DNA from: Rhizoctonia solani
Lineage: Eukaryota > Basidiomycota > Agaricomycetes > Cantharellales > Ceratobasidiaceae
Assembly (NCBI RefSeq): GCF_016906535.1
Contig: NC_057372.1
Coordinates: forward strand, 1,593,501 to 1,657,500
Direction: 5' to 3'
DNA length: 64,000 nt
Shown: piece after piece, positions 52,226 through 63,543 of the stretch
Position numbering within the stretch: position 1 is the first letter of the stretch
Layout: each line of letters begins with the position of its first letter
The notes under the pieces: model-generated
What the model was told of the DNA's origin: nothing
The model's database searches: none
The model's input: only the letters and a program-made list of their open reading frames with translations
Made by a program: the position numbers and the translations under genes

Positions 52226-53633
52226 ATAGGCTAGGTTATCAGGAATAACAACTCCTAACAAATAGTCTACCAATCATGATGTGCGGGTGGTTGGTTATGT
52301 ATAGTACCTTAGACTAATGTTACTTAAGCCTAAGTGACTAAGAGTATGTATACTAAAGGTCTCTGGGATAGTACCTTAGATAAGAGAGTTACCTGACTAA
52401 TGTACAGGATTTATAGGATTTGCCTAATAAGTATAGGACTTATAGATGCTTAAGTAAGACTTAAGACTTATGGGGTTTACCTAAAGTATATCTAGGATTT
52501 TATGAGATATTGTAGATAAAGCTATCTACAATATAGGGGGTATGATGGATTGAAACACTATCACTCAATCACAACAGTCCTTACAGTATCATTGCACTAT
52601 ACTTAATGTTGAACTCAACAACTGTGACAGTCAAGGGGCACAGGGTTGCAGTAAGTACACTAATAGGCTACCCTGTGTCTGTTGGGACTGGCCTGTGGTC
52701 TTAGTGCGCCGAATAACCTCCTATGCTATTTACAGTGAGTCAATCACTAAAGTAAATGCACAGATAAGCTGTTAAAGGCTTGTGTGTATATGTCAATATA
52801 TAAGAGTGGATAAATAGATGCATTAGAAGCGTCTTCACAGGGTCCTTTTATACCCTGAGAAGATGCACAAACAAGTATATACATGATTGATACCAAGAGG
52901 GGGTACAGGAGGTACATGTGGCAACTGAAACACTTTGGAGAGCCAATACTTAGGTACATGGTAAATAATAACAGATCCTAATATTTGCCCCAGGGCAATG
53001 TTTGCCCCAAGGCAGTATTTACCTGTATGGGTCCTTGGATGTCCCAAGGCTAAGTGTTTCATCCTTGGAGTAAACAGTCCCAAAGGTAGGGTACTGCTGC
53101 ATTGGGTACTTACAGTGAATGGGGCATAACTCTGCCAAATGTTGTCCGTTTTGGGTGTTTGAACCAGCGTTCTGGAGCACACAAGCAGGCGCACCTAAGC
53201 GCAAGCAATTTGGCAGTGTGGGATGCCCGGGTGATGGAGAAAAGGCGCATTTAGTGCGTCGGCGCTTAAGCGCTGATTAAGCGCCGGAGCACTTGTCCAT
53301 GCAACAGGGGGACCCTGAATATTTCTGTGTGTAGCCACAAGATAGAATCTTGCATAATAAATACCACAAACAAGAGAAATATTACTTGCTACTGTTTATC
53401 TACTCAGCTGAATTTATATATTTAAATGAGTGAGAAAACAGCACATATGCAAAAGATATTGCATATTGAGTGTATTCTGGGGGTTTATAGGTCTTGCAAA
53501 GGTTGCAGTTGGATAGTGGGACCTTGAAAACCTTAGTTTGCATCTTTATCTCATTTATTTACTGTAGGATTACTTGTGTAATTAACAAAATAAGTACAGA
53601 TTATGGAAGAAATGTCATATCCATAACAGCACC

Positions 53634-54236
53634 TCTGTTGGCCTGGGAGTGTCTGGGTGTGCTGGAGGGGTCACTGGCATTGCTGGCCTGCTTGTGTAGG
53701 CTGGTGGGTCCACTGGGTAAAGCAGAATGAGGTTCTGCACTGCCTGGGTCAGCTCTCTTGCAGATGGAGGTGTGGAGATTGTGGGGGTGGGGTAGCAAAC
53801 CCATGGCAATGCCATTGTGCCAGATCCCTGAAAGCACCTGGATGGGAGGCAATGAAGTGCCACCAGCAATATACTTGCTTTCTATACAGTGTATCTGGGC
53901 CTTCTTTGCCCCTGGGATTGAGCCAATAGAGAAATCCCCACTGGGGATGCCTTTACACATTGCACTTGAAGAGCCTGACCTTGTTGCAGCTTCTGGTGCT
54001 CATCAGGGCATGAATTATGTTGGCAGAGCTGTCTAGGTGTGCTCTCATTTCTTCTGGGCCATTCATGATGTAGCAATCAATGTTGAGACAAGGGTTGTAG
54101 GCCAAGGCATTGATAGAGCTGAAGATAGGCATGCTGGGATAGTGGGGAGCACAAGAAGAGCTTAGCAGGGCAAGTTTTGGTGGTGAGGGCTTGTAAAGTG
54201 ACAAAGTGGGCAGTTGTGGACTTGCTGAGTTGCTTG
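53634..54236 (-). pseudogene. F2 region between chromodomain and 3' LTR (proximal part)
   Basis: Minus-strand DNA after the chromodomain. One frame stays mostly open (54076 to 53882, then 53869 to the solo LTR A boundary) with two stops, and becomes Pro/Thr-rich (YTSRPAMPVTPPAHPDTPRP) before the insertion point, where it continues in frame into 38197-38470. No known domain. It would be part of an extra post-pol frame of the F family or an unusually long pol tail. Confidence 0.45.
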
Positions 54237-55739
54237 ACTACCTTACCTCTTGTAACTCTGTGCGCATTTGCAGGAACAGGGTTGTTGGTGGCCAGGGCAT
54301 CTGGATAATTAGCAAAGAAGTGGCACAATTTGTCCTTGCAATGCTGTAGATCCTTGGCTGGTTCCCATGTGTCCTCATCCTTTCCATCTGACCCTGTACT
54401 TCCAGATTCCATCTTCTGCTGCCCAATCTACAAATCTGTCTACTTCATACTCTTCTTCTCCTTCTGCTGTGATCACAGGCAGTGGAGGAATGAATGTGCA
54501 ATCAAACTCTGTGTCTTGTTTAAAAGCAGACAACAAGCTTACATGGAACAAATCATGTATCTTCATGGTCTCAGGGAATACCAGGCAATAAGCACAAGAG
54601 CCCACTCTTTCTATGCCAGGGAAAGGACCATACTGTTTATGGTCTAGCTTTTTGCTGGGATGCTGCAATATGATGTTGGAAGCCAGAAGCCAAACTTTGT
54701 CTCCTGGTTGAAACTCAGGAGGTGGTTTCCCTGTGTTTGCCTGTTTGTAGTGCTCCTGAGCCCATTTGATTGATGCCTGTACTTCCTGAATTGTCTCAGC
54801 CAGTTGCTTGGCTCTGTCATCAGCATCAGGTGATCTGGTGAGTTCCAGGAGTGGTGAAATGACAGGAGAGTGGCCATACACAATTTCAAAGGGTAATTTG
54901 CCTGTTGCTTCACTTCTGGCATTGTTATGAGCAAATTCAGCCGGTGGGAGCCAATCAACCCAATCAGACTGTCTATGATTGATGAAGGGACGTAAATGAG
55001 CCTCCAGCCATTGGTTCTTGATCTCAGTTTGCCCATCAGATTGTGGGTGATAAGCAGTAGAGAAACTAGGATTTATTTGCAGAGATTTATAGAGTGCCTT
55101 AAGAAACTTGGAGTTGAATGTAGTCCCTTTGTCAGACACAGTACGCTTGGGAGTGCCATGTAGCTTCCAGACATGCTCCAGGAACATCTGAGCTATGTCC
55201 TCAGCAGTGGCAGCCTCCTTGCAGGGAATCAAGTGCATCATCTTTGAGAAGCAGTCTACAACCACCAGGATGCTGTCATAACCCTTACACTTGGGAAACT
55301 TGACAATGAAATCATATGAGATGTCTTCCCAGGGACCAGCAGGGATAGAAAGCAGGTTGAGAGCATAGTTGAGTACATGGCCCTTACTTCTTTGGCAGAT
55401 TTCACAAGACTCCACATAGCAATTGATTTGGAATTTCATTGCTGGCCATTAATAGTGAAAACTGATTAACTCTAGAGTTTGTGCTCTTCCTTGGTGTCCA
55501 GAAGCAAGAGAATTATGGAAGTGATACAGGAGCTGCTGTTTGATCTCAGGTTCATCTGGCACAGCTATGCTTCCTTGATACAAAAGTAGACCCTCCTCAA
55601 TTGTATAGTCCTTGAATTTCTGTGCAACACTATGGGGCAGTGATTTAGGGTCTGATACAGCTAGCAAGATTGTATCAAGACCAGGATCTTCCTGAGTTGC
55701 TCCCTTGATCTCATCCAGCAAAGAAGAATCTATGTGTCC
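54237..55739 (-). pseudogene. pol: Integrase and chromodomain of F2 pol
   Basis: 55449-55721 and 54375-55439 mirror F1 27692-28905, sharing the stop after FHY. The zinc domain (CYVESCEICQ) and DDE residues (SYDFIVKFP, TVSDKGTTF, QTEIKNQW) are intact. Unlike F1 it continues through the GPF/Y-like module into a chromodomain (EEEYEVDRFVDWAAEDGIW, YRVRWKG), which is frameshifted at about 54375 and resumes as DEDTWEPAKDLQH. The near-identity with F1 ends at about 54655. Confidence 0.88.
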
Positions 55740-57064
55740 TGAAAATGCCCCAAACTGTTATTCTGGGATCATCACTTGTGGAGATGGCTCTAGGTCCATG
55801 TGGTCTGGTTGTCTTGACAGGGCATCAGGTTTCTGTCACTGTTCCCAGGCCAGTAAGCAGTGACAAAGTTGTAGCATACCAGCATGAGATGCAAGCATGC
55901 ATGACACCTGTTGAAGGTTCTGGCTGATTTCTGGTACTCCAGATTTTTGTGATCAGTAAACACAGTGATTGGTTGCTCAGTTCCTTCCAGGAATGTTCTT
56001 CAGTGCTCAAATGCCCAAATGATGGCAAGTAGTTCCTTGTCATGTGTGTCATAGTTCAGCTCAGTGGGTGAAAAGCTGGCTAACATGAATGCAACAGGAT
56101 GTATACAACCATCTTCCTTTCTCTGAGATGGTACAGCACCCATGGCTGCTCCAGAAGCATCTGTTTCCAAGGTGTAGGGTTTAGATTCATCAGGGTGAGC
56201 TAGAACAGGCTCCTTGCAAATCTCAGCCTTGATTGTATCAAATGCAGCCTTCTGTTCCTCTTGCCAGATCCATGGTTGTTCTTTCTGAGTAAGGTTATTC
56301 AGAGGGCGTGCTAAGCAAGAGAAGTTGGGGACAAAGCAACAGTAGAAGTTTGCAAAGCCTAGGAATGATTGCACCTGTTTCACATTTTGGGGTTCAGGCC
56401 AGTCCATGATTGCTTGCACCTTGTCTTTCTCCATTGAGATGCCATCAGGAGTAATCACAAGACCATTGTAGGTGACTTCTGTGACAAAGAAGTAGCATTT
56501 GGCAGGGTTGCAGAATAGATTATGCTTCAGCAAGCAAGATAAGACTTCTTTGACATGTTGCACATGCTCTTCTCTTGAGTTTGAGAAAATCAGGATGTCA
56601 TCCAAGTACACAACCACAAAGATATCAAGCAAATCATGGAATATGTTGTTCATGAAGCGCATAAACACAGCCAGGGTGTTGCTAAGGCCAAATTGCATGA
56701 CTGTGGGAGCAAAGTGACCAAGGGCAGTGCAAAATGCAGCCTTCCATTCACCTCCTTCCTCAATTCTGATGTTGTGATACCCATTCCTCAAACCCAGCTT
56801 TCTGGAGATCTTAGCATGGCACAATTTCTCAATTAGCTTGTCCTGTCTGGGTAGTGCATATGTGTCCTTGATTGTGATGGCATTTAGCTGGCAATAATCC
56901 ACCACTTAGCAAAGCCTGCCATCAGCTCTTTTCACAAACATTACTGGAGCTCCTGCTGGTGAGGTGGTTGGCACAATCTTTCCAGCTGCAAGTTTTGAAT
57001 CAATGTGCTCCATGAGTGCTTCTCTTTCCACAGGGGTCATAGAATAGATAGGACCAGAGGGAGG
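55740..57064 (-). pseudogene. pol: RT and RNase H of F2 pol
   Basis: The 301-codon open piece 56000-56905 is identical in protein to F1 26507-27412 (VVDYCQLNAI, YLDDILIF, ETDASGAAMG). The same stops flank it. One extra base deletion is present near 55845 (GGGAACAG against GGGAAACAG in F1). Confidence 0.88.
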
Positions 57065-57631
57065 TTATTTGTCCTCTTCCAGGTCAATAGAAATGTCATA
57101 AGGGCAATGTTCTGGTAGTGTGGTAAAGAACTCTTCACTGAACACTTTCTGGAGTTCCTGAAACTCAACAGGGAGATTCTGAGGCTCAGGGTTGATGCTG
57201 CCAGTTTGTGCTTCTGTAGCTAGGCAGAGTGAGACTTTCATGGTGGTCCAATCAATGTCCAGGTTAGCCAATTTGAGCCAGGGGGTTCCACAGATAAGGT
57301 TTCTGTTTCCAAGGGGAAGAGCATAGAAGATGGCAGAGAATTGCCTGTTTTGAGAGCTAAAGACTAACTGGGCCTTGAAGCGGATAGGGTTGCAGACTTC
57401 TTTGCCATTAATGCCAATGACAGAGTGTGGGGAGTCCAATTCAATGAGTGGAATGTTGTGAGAATGGGCAAATTGGGGATCAATGAAGTTAGCAGAAGAA
57501 CCAGAATAAATTAGGGCTGTTTGAGTGCCTGTGACTCCCTCTAAGTCTATTGTGAGCAGTGGTGATGTATTGGATTGCAGGCAAAACAGGGGTTCTATAG
57601 ACATGTGGGGATATTCAGGAAGCCTGGACAC
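57065..57631 (-). pseudogene. pol: Protease region of F2 pol with mutated active site
   Basis: 188 codons identical to F1 25781-26347 except that the active-site Asp is Tyr (LIYSGSS instead of LIDSGSS), a single G-to-T. The retropepsin would be inactive. It ends at the same TAA as F1. Confidence 0.88.
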
Positions 57632-57645
57632 AGGGCATGACTTTC

Positions 57646-58517
57646 TTAGACTTTTCCTGCTTGGGGAAGCAATTCTAGCTCTTCTACTTCTGCAGCCTTC
57701 CCTGATTCAGGCTTAGAGCATTCTATTGTTTGGAGCTGCCATCCATTCTTGCAGTCCTGCCATTTGTGAGACTTCTCTCCACACTTGGAACATTCTCCAG
57801 CATTTCTCCTTGCTTCCTGAGTTTTCTTGGAAATAAAATTGCTTGAGCACCCTTGAGCAGGGCATTGTGGTGAGATGCTGCTGCTGTTGCTGTCTTTTCT
57901 TAGCTCATTGCATGCCTCAAACAGCATGTCATCAATTAGACAGGTGGTAGAGATAAACTTGTCCAGTGCAGTGATGTTCTTGTGCAGGGTGTACTCAATC
58001 AGCTTGCTTCTGACTTCTGCCTTGAGCCTCTGGTGGAAGGAGGCAATGAGGGCAGGGTCTGACCATTCTAGTTTGCTTGCTATGATTCTAAATTCTGTGG
58101 CATAATCACTTGCTGATTTCAGCTGCTTGCGCTTGCGCAGGCATTGTTCTGCAATTTGTGCAGCTGCTGAATTGCTCCAGTTGTGCAAGAATGCTGCTTT
58201 GAATGTATTCCAAGATTCCAGGGTTGGCTCATCATCACTATTCAGCAGCTTCTCTTAATAGATCTGCCCCCACTTCTTGGGTTGTCCATCCTTTAGGTTC
58301 ATGAGGATAAAGGAGATGTGGCTGTGATCAGAAGGGAAGGAGGAAGCATTGCTGAGATAGTATGTTTTGCAATCCAGGATAAAGATTTGGCTGCAGGGCC
58401 CTTCTTGCCATCATACTTCTCAGGAGCAGGGATCTTTGATTTCACTTGGGCTGGGCCAGGAGTTTGGGACAGTCCCCTGAAGGTGCTCTGAAGTGGGACA
58501 GATAAGGCTCTGCCCAT
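57646..58517 (-). pseudogene. gag: Gag capsid and zinc knuckle of F2
   Basis: 57646-58188 ends in CSKCGEKSHKWQDC and matches F1 25224-25766 except for Ser-to-Ile in the poly-Ser linker. 58299-58517 is the preceding capsid part, frameshifted by one missing base (AAATCTTT against AAATCATTT). The block of near-identity with F1 starts at about 58490. Confidence 0.85.
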
Positions 58518-58531
58518 GATGGTAGCAATGT

Positions 58532-59076
58532 TGTTACACTCCCTACAAATTATACCACTGGAACCTCCAAATTCTTCTATTATTTTTACAATTTTTTACA
58601 AAACCTTTACCTTTAGTTTTTTATCATGTGATCCTGGTGCTTATCCTGCCAAGATGCCATGCCAAGGGCACTTATACATGTTCCAGGCTTCCATGCAGCC
58701 TGCAGCACACTTCTTCCTTTTTTTAGAACTTCTTCTCCCATGCCTCATCAATTTGTAATTAGTTGTCACTTGTGTATATACACAGCAGGGAAATTGCTTG
58801 GAGACACCAAGTTGATTTTACCTTGTCTACCATCCAAGACAGGTTACAGCAGTTCAGAAGTAGCATTGGGACCATAAGTCCCCTTACTGATCAGTAGTTA
58901 GCAGACCCCCATTCTCACCAGCCTGAGGACCTTCTCCATTGTAGATAGATAGCCCAGCGCCACCCTGAGCAGTTTAGTTTACAGTAGTTTAGCCTTAGAT
59001 AGCAACTTGCTCTGTTTAGCATGGTCCCAAGCACCCACCACTAGTGAGTGACCAACCATGCAGTTAGGTCATGACA
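58532..59076 (+). repeat. Solo LTR, family B, in F2 gag
   Basis: TGTTACACTCCC to GGTCATGACA, 545 bp, sense on the plus strand, perfect TSD AATGT (58527-58531, 59077-59081). F1 has no insertion at the matching place. It keeps GCTTGGAGACACCAAG and the AAGTTGATTTTAC start sequence. Confidence 0.92.
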
Positions 59077-59081
59077 AATGT

Positions 59082-59880
59082 TGTGTAGTGTTCTTGCCTC
59101 CTTTTCTTCATTTGTTTCTTCTGGTTGAGCTGATAGATATTCTTTGCTTAGGGTGCTACTTGTTGCTGCTCAAGATGTGCTTGGGGGATCTACAGGTGTT
59201 GGCCTGATGAATGACTGCTCTGGGTTAGTGTCAAGGTGTTCCTGGGCATGTGGGATTGTCCAGGAAGTGTTTGGGGTTGTTCTAGGTTGTTCTGGTAACT
59301 CCAACTTGACCCTTTGTTTTCCTTTTGGGTCAGGCTCATCTTTGATAGGGACTAAGAAGTCCTTGTTGCCTGAGCTGCCTGAGCCAGAAGGGGCCTTGGG
59401 GGTGTTGTCTATGACTGTGAAGACTCTTCTGGGAGGTGTGTGTGGATCTGTGCTGCTGGGGGCAGTCAGAAGGTGCTGAATTGCACTCTCTACTGCTTGT
59501 GTCACATCCTGCAACATGGTTTGTTTCCAAGCGTCTAGATGGCTGATTAGATGCCCTGTGTTCTTCTCCAGTAGTCTGTGGAGTGCTGGGGGTGGAGATC
59601 TGCTGCTGGCATTGTTGCCTATGAGATATCTGTGCAGGTGATTGAGTTTTGTAGCATCCTCTTGCTGCCAGAGGATTTCTGGATGGAGTGTGACCCTTGT
59701 GCAACTTGTAGGTGCATTGGAAGGTCCTTCTAGTGTGGCTGGGGTGGTAAGGGGGGATGCCTGCCTTGATGCAATTGAGGCCATTGATGATTTGCATGAT
59801 CTGGTGTCTGCCATAGTGTCTGATGCAAACTACACACAATCTGAGAGGTGTATTGAGGTAAAAGAATTCAGGTCTGTCTG
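59082..59880 (-). pseudogene. gag: Gag N-terminus and leader of F2
   Basis: The minus strand starts MADTRSCKSSMAS at 59814 and stays open to 59170 (214 codons). It is Ser/Pro/Thr-rich with a central His/Leu region and the conserved VFTVIDNTPKAP segment also found in F0 and F1. The leader (59815-59880) continues after the solo LTR G at 63384-63543. It differs from F1 by roughly 10%. Confidence 0.8.
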
Positions 59881-60446
59881 TGTTATGGAATGAATAATTT
59901 AGACATATGCGCCCCTAATTGCCAATAGTGAATAGTGCAAACTAGAGTAATCATATTTGCTCTATCCAAATATGGGCATGGACATTACTATATTTGGAAA
60001 CTGGTGGTGCTACAAGACCTTTCATACCTTATTTCCTCATTGCACTTGCATATATACACATTCAATCATGCAAGATGGTCATACTATTATTCCCATGATT
60101 TATAGCATTTTTTGTATCATACATTTATATGTAGGAACAGTACTTACAGACCATAGAACAAGTGCAAGTAAGCATGGAAATGCCAGCGCTTAGTAATTGC
60201 AAATAAGCGCCAAAGGTTGGCAGGGTGCACCAATGCCAATATCTCAGCAGGAGATAGGCATATTACTATGCAGGCAAATACCAATAGGTTGGAAACTCTG
60301 GCATCTCACTTCTCAAAAAGGAACTGTCTGATTCTGAGCCAAATTGATGGAGGAACTAACCATTTAAGATTCTAGCTCTTTCTATGAGATCCTACCTTGC
60401 CTCAAGGTTATTTTTAGAATTCACACTAATGTAATTTAGTCATGTA

Positions 60447-62907
60447 TACTGAGCAGCAAAAGTATTGTGGGTCAGGAGAGGTCAAAAGTTTATCTCCATT
60501 GCTGAGCATCCAATCAGTGAATCCCATCCAAATTTTACTGACACATGTGGCCATTGTAACACTATGTTTTAGCACAAAATCTTACAAATCCATCATGAAC
60601 TAAGCTCACAACCCCACTTTTGCTATAATGCAACCTGCAAAACTTTTGCTGATTGTGTTGGGCATCTTAAAAATCTGCACATAACTGATTATGCAGTTCA
60701 GTACAAGTTCTGGTTTTTTGCACACACATTCTCAGTTATATGGCCCATCGCTGGACAGAGTATTAGTCTGTTTCACCCATTAGGGACTGTGTAACAGAAC
60801 TGTCTTCTTAGGGCCAGTAAAAAAGACTCAAAATTGCAGTTACATTGAACTCAAGGCACTGTGTGGGCTGGAAATGCTTTGGGGTATCTCAGGTGACTGC
60901 TGGTACCTAGTGAGGCTTTCTCCAAGACCATCTCATACCTGGGACTGGCAATATGAGGGATTGCAGTGGGTTAGGCTGTATGAGCTGAAAATTGAAATGC
61001 CACTCATAAGCTGGAATCCAAGCCAAATAACATAGAACTTCTAGGAGTAGTAGACACAGGTCAAGGGTATGCTGAGATCAGGTATCTATGGCAGAAGTGA
61101 TGTGTTCACAAAGATAGCATGCAGTATACACAGAGATTGCAGCCAATGGGTGGGGTCTCAAATTGAACATGTTCTAACTCTGTGATTGTCAATCAGGAAA
61201 CAGCCAATTTTCCATCATAAGGTCTGTCTTAGAGACACCTTCTACTGTATAACTTTCTACCTCTTCCAATTCACAATCACAGAGTTAGAACATGTTCAAT
61301 TTGAGACCCCACCCATTGGCTGCAATCTCTGTGTATACTACATGCTATCTTTCTGTACACATCTGTTATAGAGTAGGGTTTTAGAGACTATGTAATTAAG
61401 TACAGAATACAATAAAGTGATTAATGGATCAATTACATATGGATATAAAAGGCAATAGACTAGCTATATAAGGGTAAATTAGGTTATTAATCAGGGTGAT
61501 CCCTACACTTAACAAGTAATCAAGCAATTACTGCAGATGCAGGTGGTTGGTTATGCTTATACCTATAGTATGAAATTTAGTACTGAGTCTTATTTACTTA
61601 CTGTAATTTATCTAGAGTTAATATCAATTCATTTGATGGAGATTGCACTTAATTAAAGTGTATATGCTGCTCTCCAGGCCTTAAACTCTCCCAACTTACT
61701 CAAGAGGTTCAGGGTTGCCCTAGTGCCTTTCCTAGCTACCCAGTATCTGTTGGGACCTTGCTAGAGGCTATATGTGCCAAGATGCCTTACAGGTTAAGTT
61801 CAGTGAGCTTAAGAGGCTAAGAAAGCAAAATAAGACACTCTAAACTAAGTAAAGAAGATCTAATAGATCTTCAAGTTCACACAAGGGATGAAAAGAAGGG
61901 TAAAAGGAGGATGTATTCATAGGGTCTCCCTCAAGGGCTTTATATGCCCCAGAGGGAGAACAAATAACTATACACACAATGTACAAAAGAGGAAGTTACA
62001 TGAGAGGTACAGTCTGTATTTGATACATAAAGACCAATTAGTCCCAATAGGTCCTAGTGAGATAGACCAAAGGCTATTTATAGAATGTTCTAGAGCATAC
62101 ATGACTAAATTACAGTAGTGTGAATGCTAAAAATAACCTTGAGGCAAGGTAGGATCTCATAGAAAGAGCTAGAATCTTAAATGGTTAGTTCCTCCATCAA
62201 TTTGGCTCAGAATCAGACAGTTCCTTTTTGAGAAGTGAGATGCCAGAGTTTCCAACCTATTGGTATTTGCCTGCATAGTAATATGCCTATCTCCTGCTGA
62301 GATATTGGCATTGGTGCACCCTGCCAACCTTTGGCGCTTATTTGCAATTACTAAGCGCTGGTGCTTGCATGCTTACTTGTACTTGTTCTATGGTCTGTAA
62401 GTACCATTCCTACATATAAATGTATGATACAAATAATGCTATAAATCATAGAAATAATAGTATGACCATTTTGCATTATCAAACATGTATATATGCAAGT
62501 GCAATGAGGAAATAAAGTATAAAAGGTCTCATAGCACCGCCAGTTTCCAAATATAGTAATGCCTATGCCCATATTTGGATAGAGCAAGTATGATTACTTC
62601 AGTTTGCACTATTCACTATTGGCAATTAGGGGCGCATATGTCTAAATTTATACTGAACTGCATAATCAGTTATGTGCAGATTTTTAAGATGCCCAACACA
62701 ATCAGCAAAAGTTTTGCAGGTTGCATTATAGCAAAAGTGGGGTTGTGAGCTTAGTTCATGATGGATTTGTAAGATTTTGTGCTAAAACATAGTGTTACAA
62801 TGGCCACATGTGTCAGTAAAATTTGGATGGGATTCACTGATTGGATGCTCAGCAATGGAGATAAACTTTTGACCTCTCCTGACCCACAATACTTTTGCTG
62901 CTCAGTG
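60447..62907. mobile_element. Foldback element, copy 3, interrupted by an inverted LTR G
   Basis: The left portion 60447-61363 (full left arm, spacer and start of the right arm) and the terminal portion 62646-62907 of the right arm; TA on both sides (60445-60446, 62908-62909). It entered LTR G at CATGTA. About 410 bp of the right arm is missing around the inserted LTR G. Confidence 0.82.
61364..62645 (-). repeat. LTR G, minus strand, inside foldback copy 3
   Basis: Starts with the reverse complement of the LTR G end (TGTTATAGAGTAGGG) and runs to within about 15 bp of the other end (GCGCATATGTCTAAATT). The flanks are not a TSD, and the loss of adjacent foldback sequence shows a deletion or template switch at the right edge. 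Confidence 0.8.
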
Positions 62908-63032
62908 TAGCATATATTGTGCATATATTCTGTGCATATATTCTGATACTTAATACTAGTTCTTAGCTATTCCCATATACATTTTGTAAATAGTAATTCT
63001 TTCTTACTCCTGTACCCACACAACTCTTAACA
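62908..63032 (+). repeat. LTR A 3' end fragment
   Basis: About 125 bp matching the last part of LTR A, ending CAACTCTTAACA. It lies between foldback copy 3 and the LTR G 3' part and probably marks an A insertion into LTR G that was later deleted. Confidence 0.75.
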
Positions 63033-63383
63033 CAACCTCTTGAGTAAGTCAGTTGGGAGAGTTTAAGGCCTTGAGAGCAGCATATACACCTTAACTGAGT
63101 GCAATCTCAGTAAAATAAATTACTAACAAATCCAGATAAATTACAGTAAGTTACTAAGGCTCTGTACTAACTTTCATACTATAAGTATAAACACAACCAA
63201 CCACCTGCAACTGCAGTAATTACTTGATTACTTGTTAAGTGTAGGGATCACCCTGATTACTAACCTAATTTAACTTTATATAGCTAGTCTATTGCCTTTT
63301 ATATCCACAGCTAGTTAATATATTAATCACTGTATTATCTTCTGTACTTAATTACATAGTCCCTAAAACCCTATTCTATAACA

Positions 63384-63543
63384 GTCTGAATCAATGTGAG
63401 GGTAGCCTAGTTGGTGGTGTGCAATAGCCCAGTGCACTCTGTGGCAAGGGAAAAGAGAACTATAAGAAGTAAAAGTGGGAATGAGAACCTAAGTGATGTC
63501 CAGGTTGATAGATTGGCTATAGCCAGAAAAGAACAATTCACAA
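63384..63543 (-). promoter_or_regulatory. F2 leader with perfect self-priming site
   Basis: At 63529-63541 the minus strand reads GTGAATTGTTCTT, two bases inside the 5' LTR. It is exactly complementary (13/13) to AAGAACAATTCAC at the predicted RNA start (63634 down to 63622) in the LTR. Confidence 0.8.

Larger units (their letters stand above)
38471..53628 (-). repeat. Solo LTR A (minus), split by the complete A element
   Basis: 38471-38590 plus 52231-53628 form one LTR A on the minus strand (about 1,518 bp) with a perfect TSD GCACC (38466-38470, 53629-53633). The complete A element entered it in the opposite orientation at ATAGG. It is inside F2. Confidence 0.95.
59881..63383 (+). repeat. 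Solo LTR G in F2 leader, rearranged inside
   Basis: 5' part 59881-60446 (TGTTATGGAATGAAT) and 3' part 63033-63383 (ends CTATAACA) are bounded by a perfect TSD GTCTG (59876-59880, 63384-63388). Between them lie foldback copy 3, an inverted LTR G and an LTR A fragment, and about 400 bp of LTR G is missing. Confidence 0.88.

Noticed and set aside
53657..54036. Plus-strand Trp/Gly-rich frames in F2
   Set aside because: They are opposite the minus-strand post-pol frame of F2 and have no independent support.
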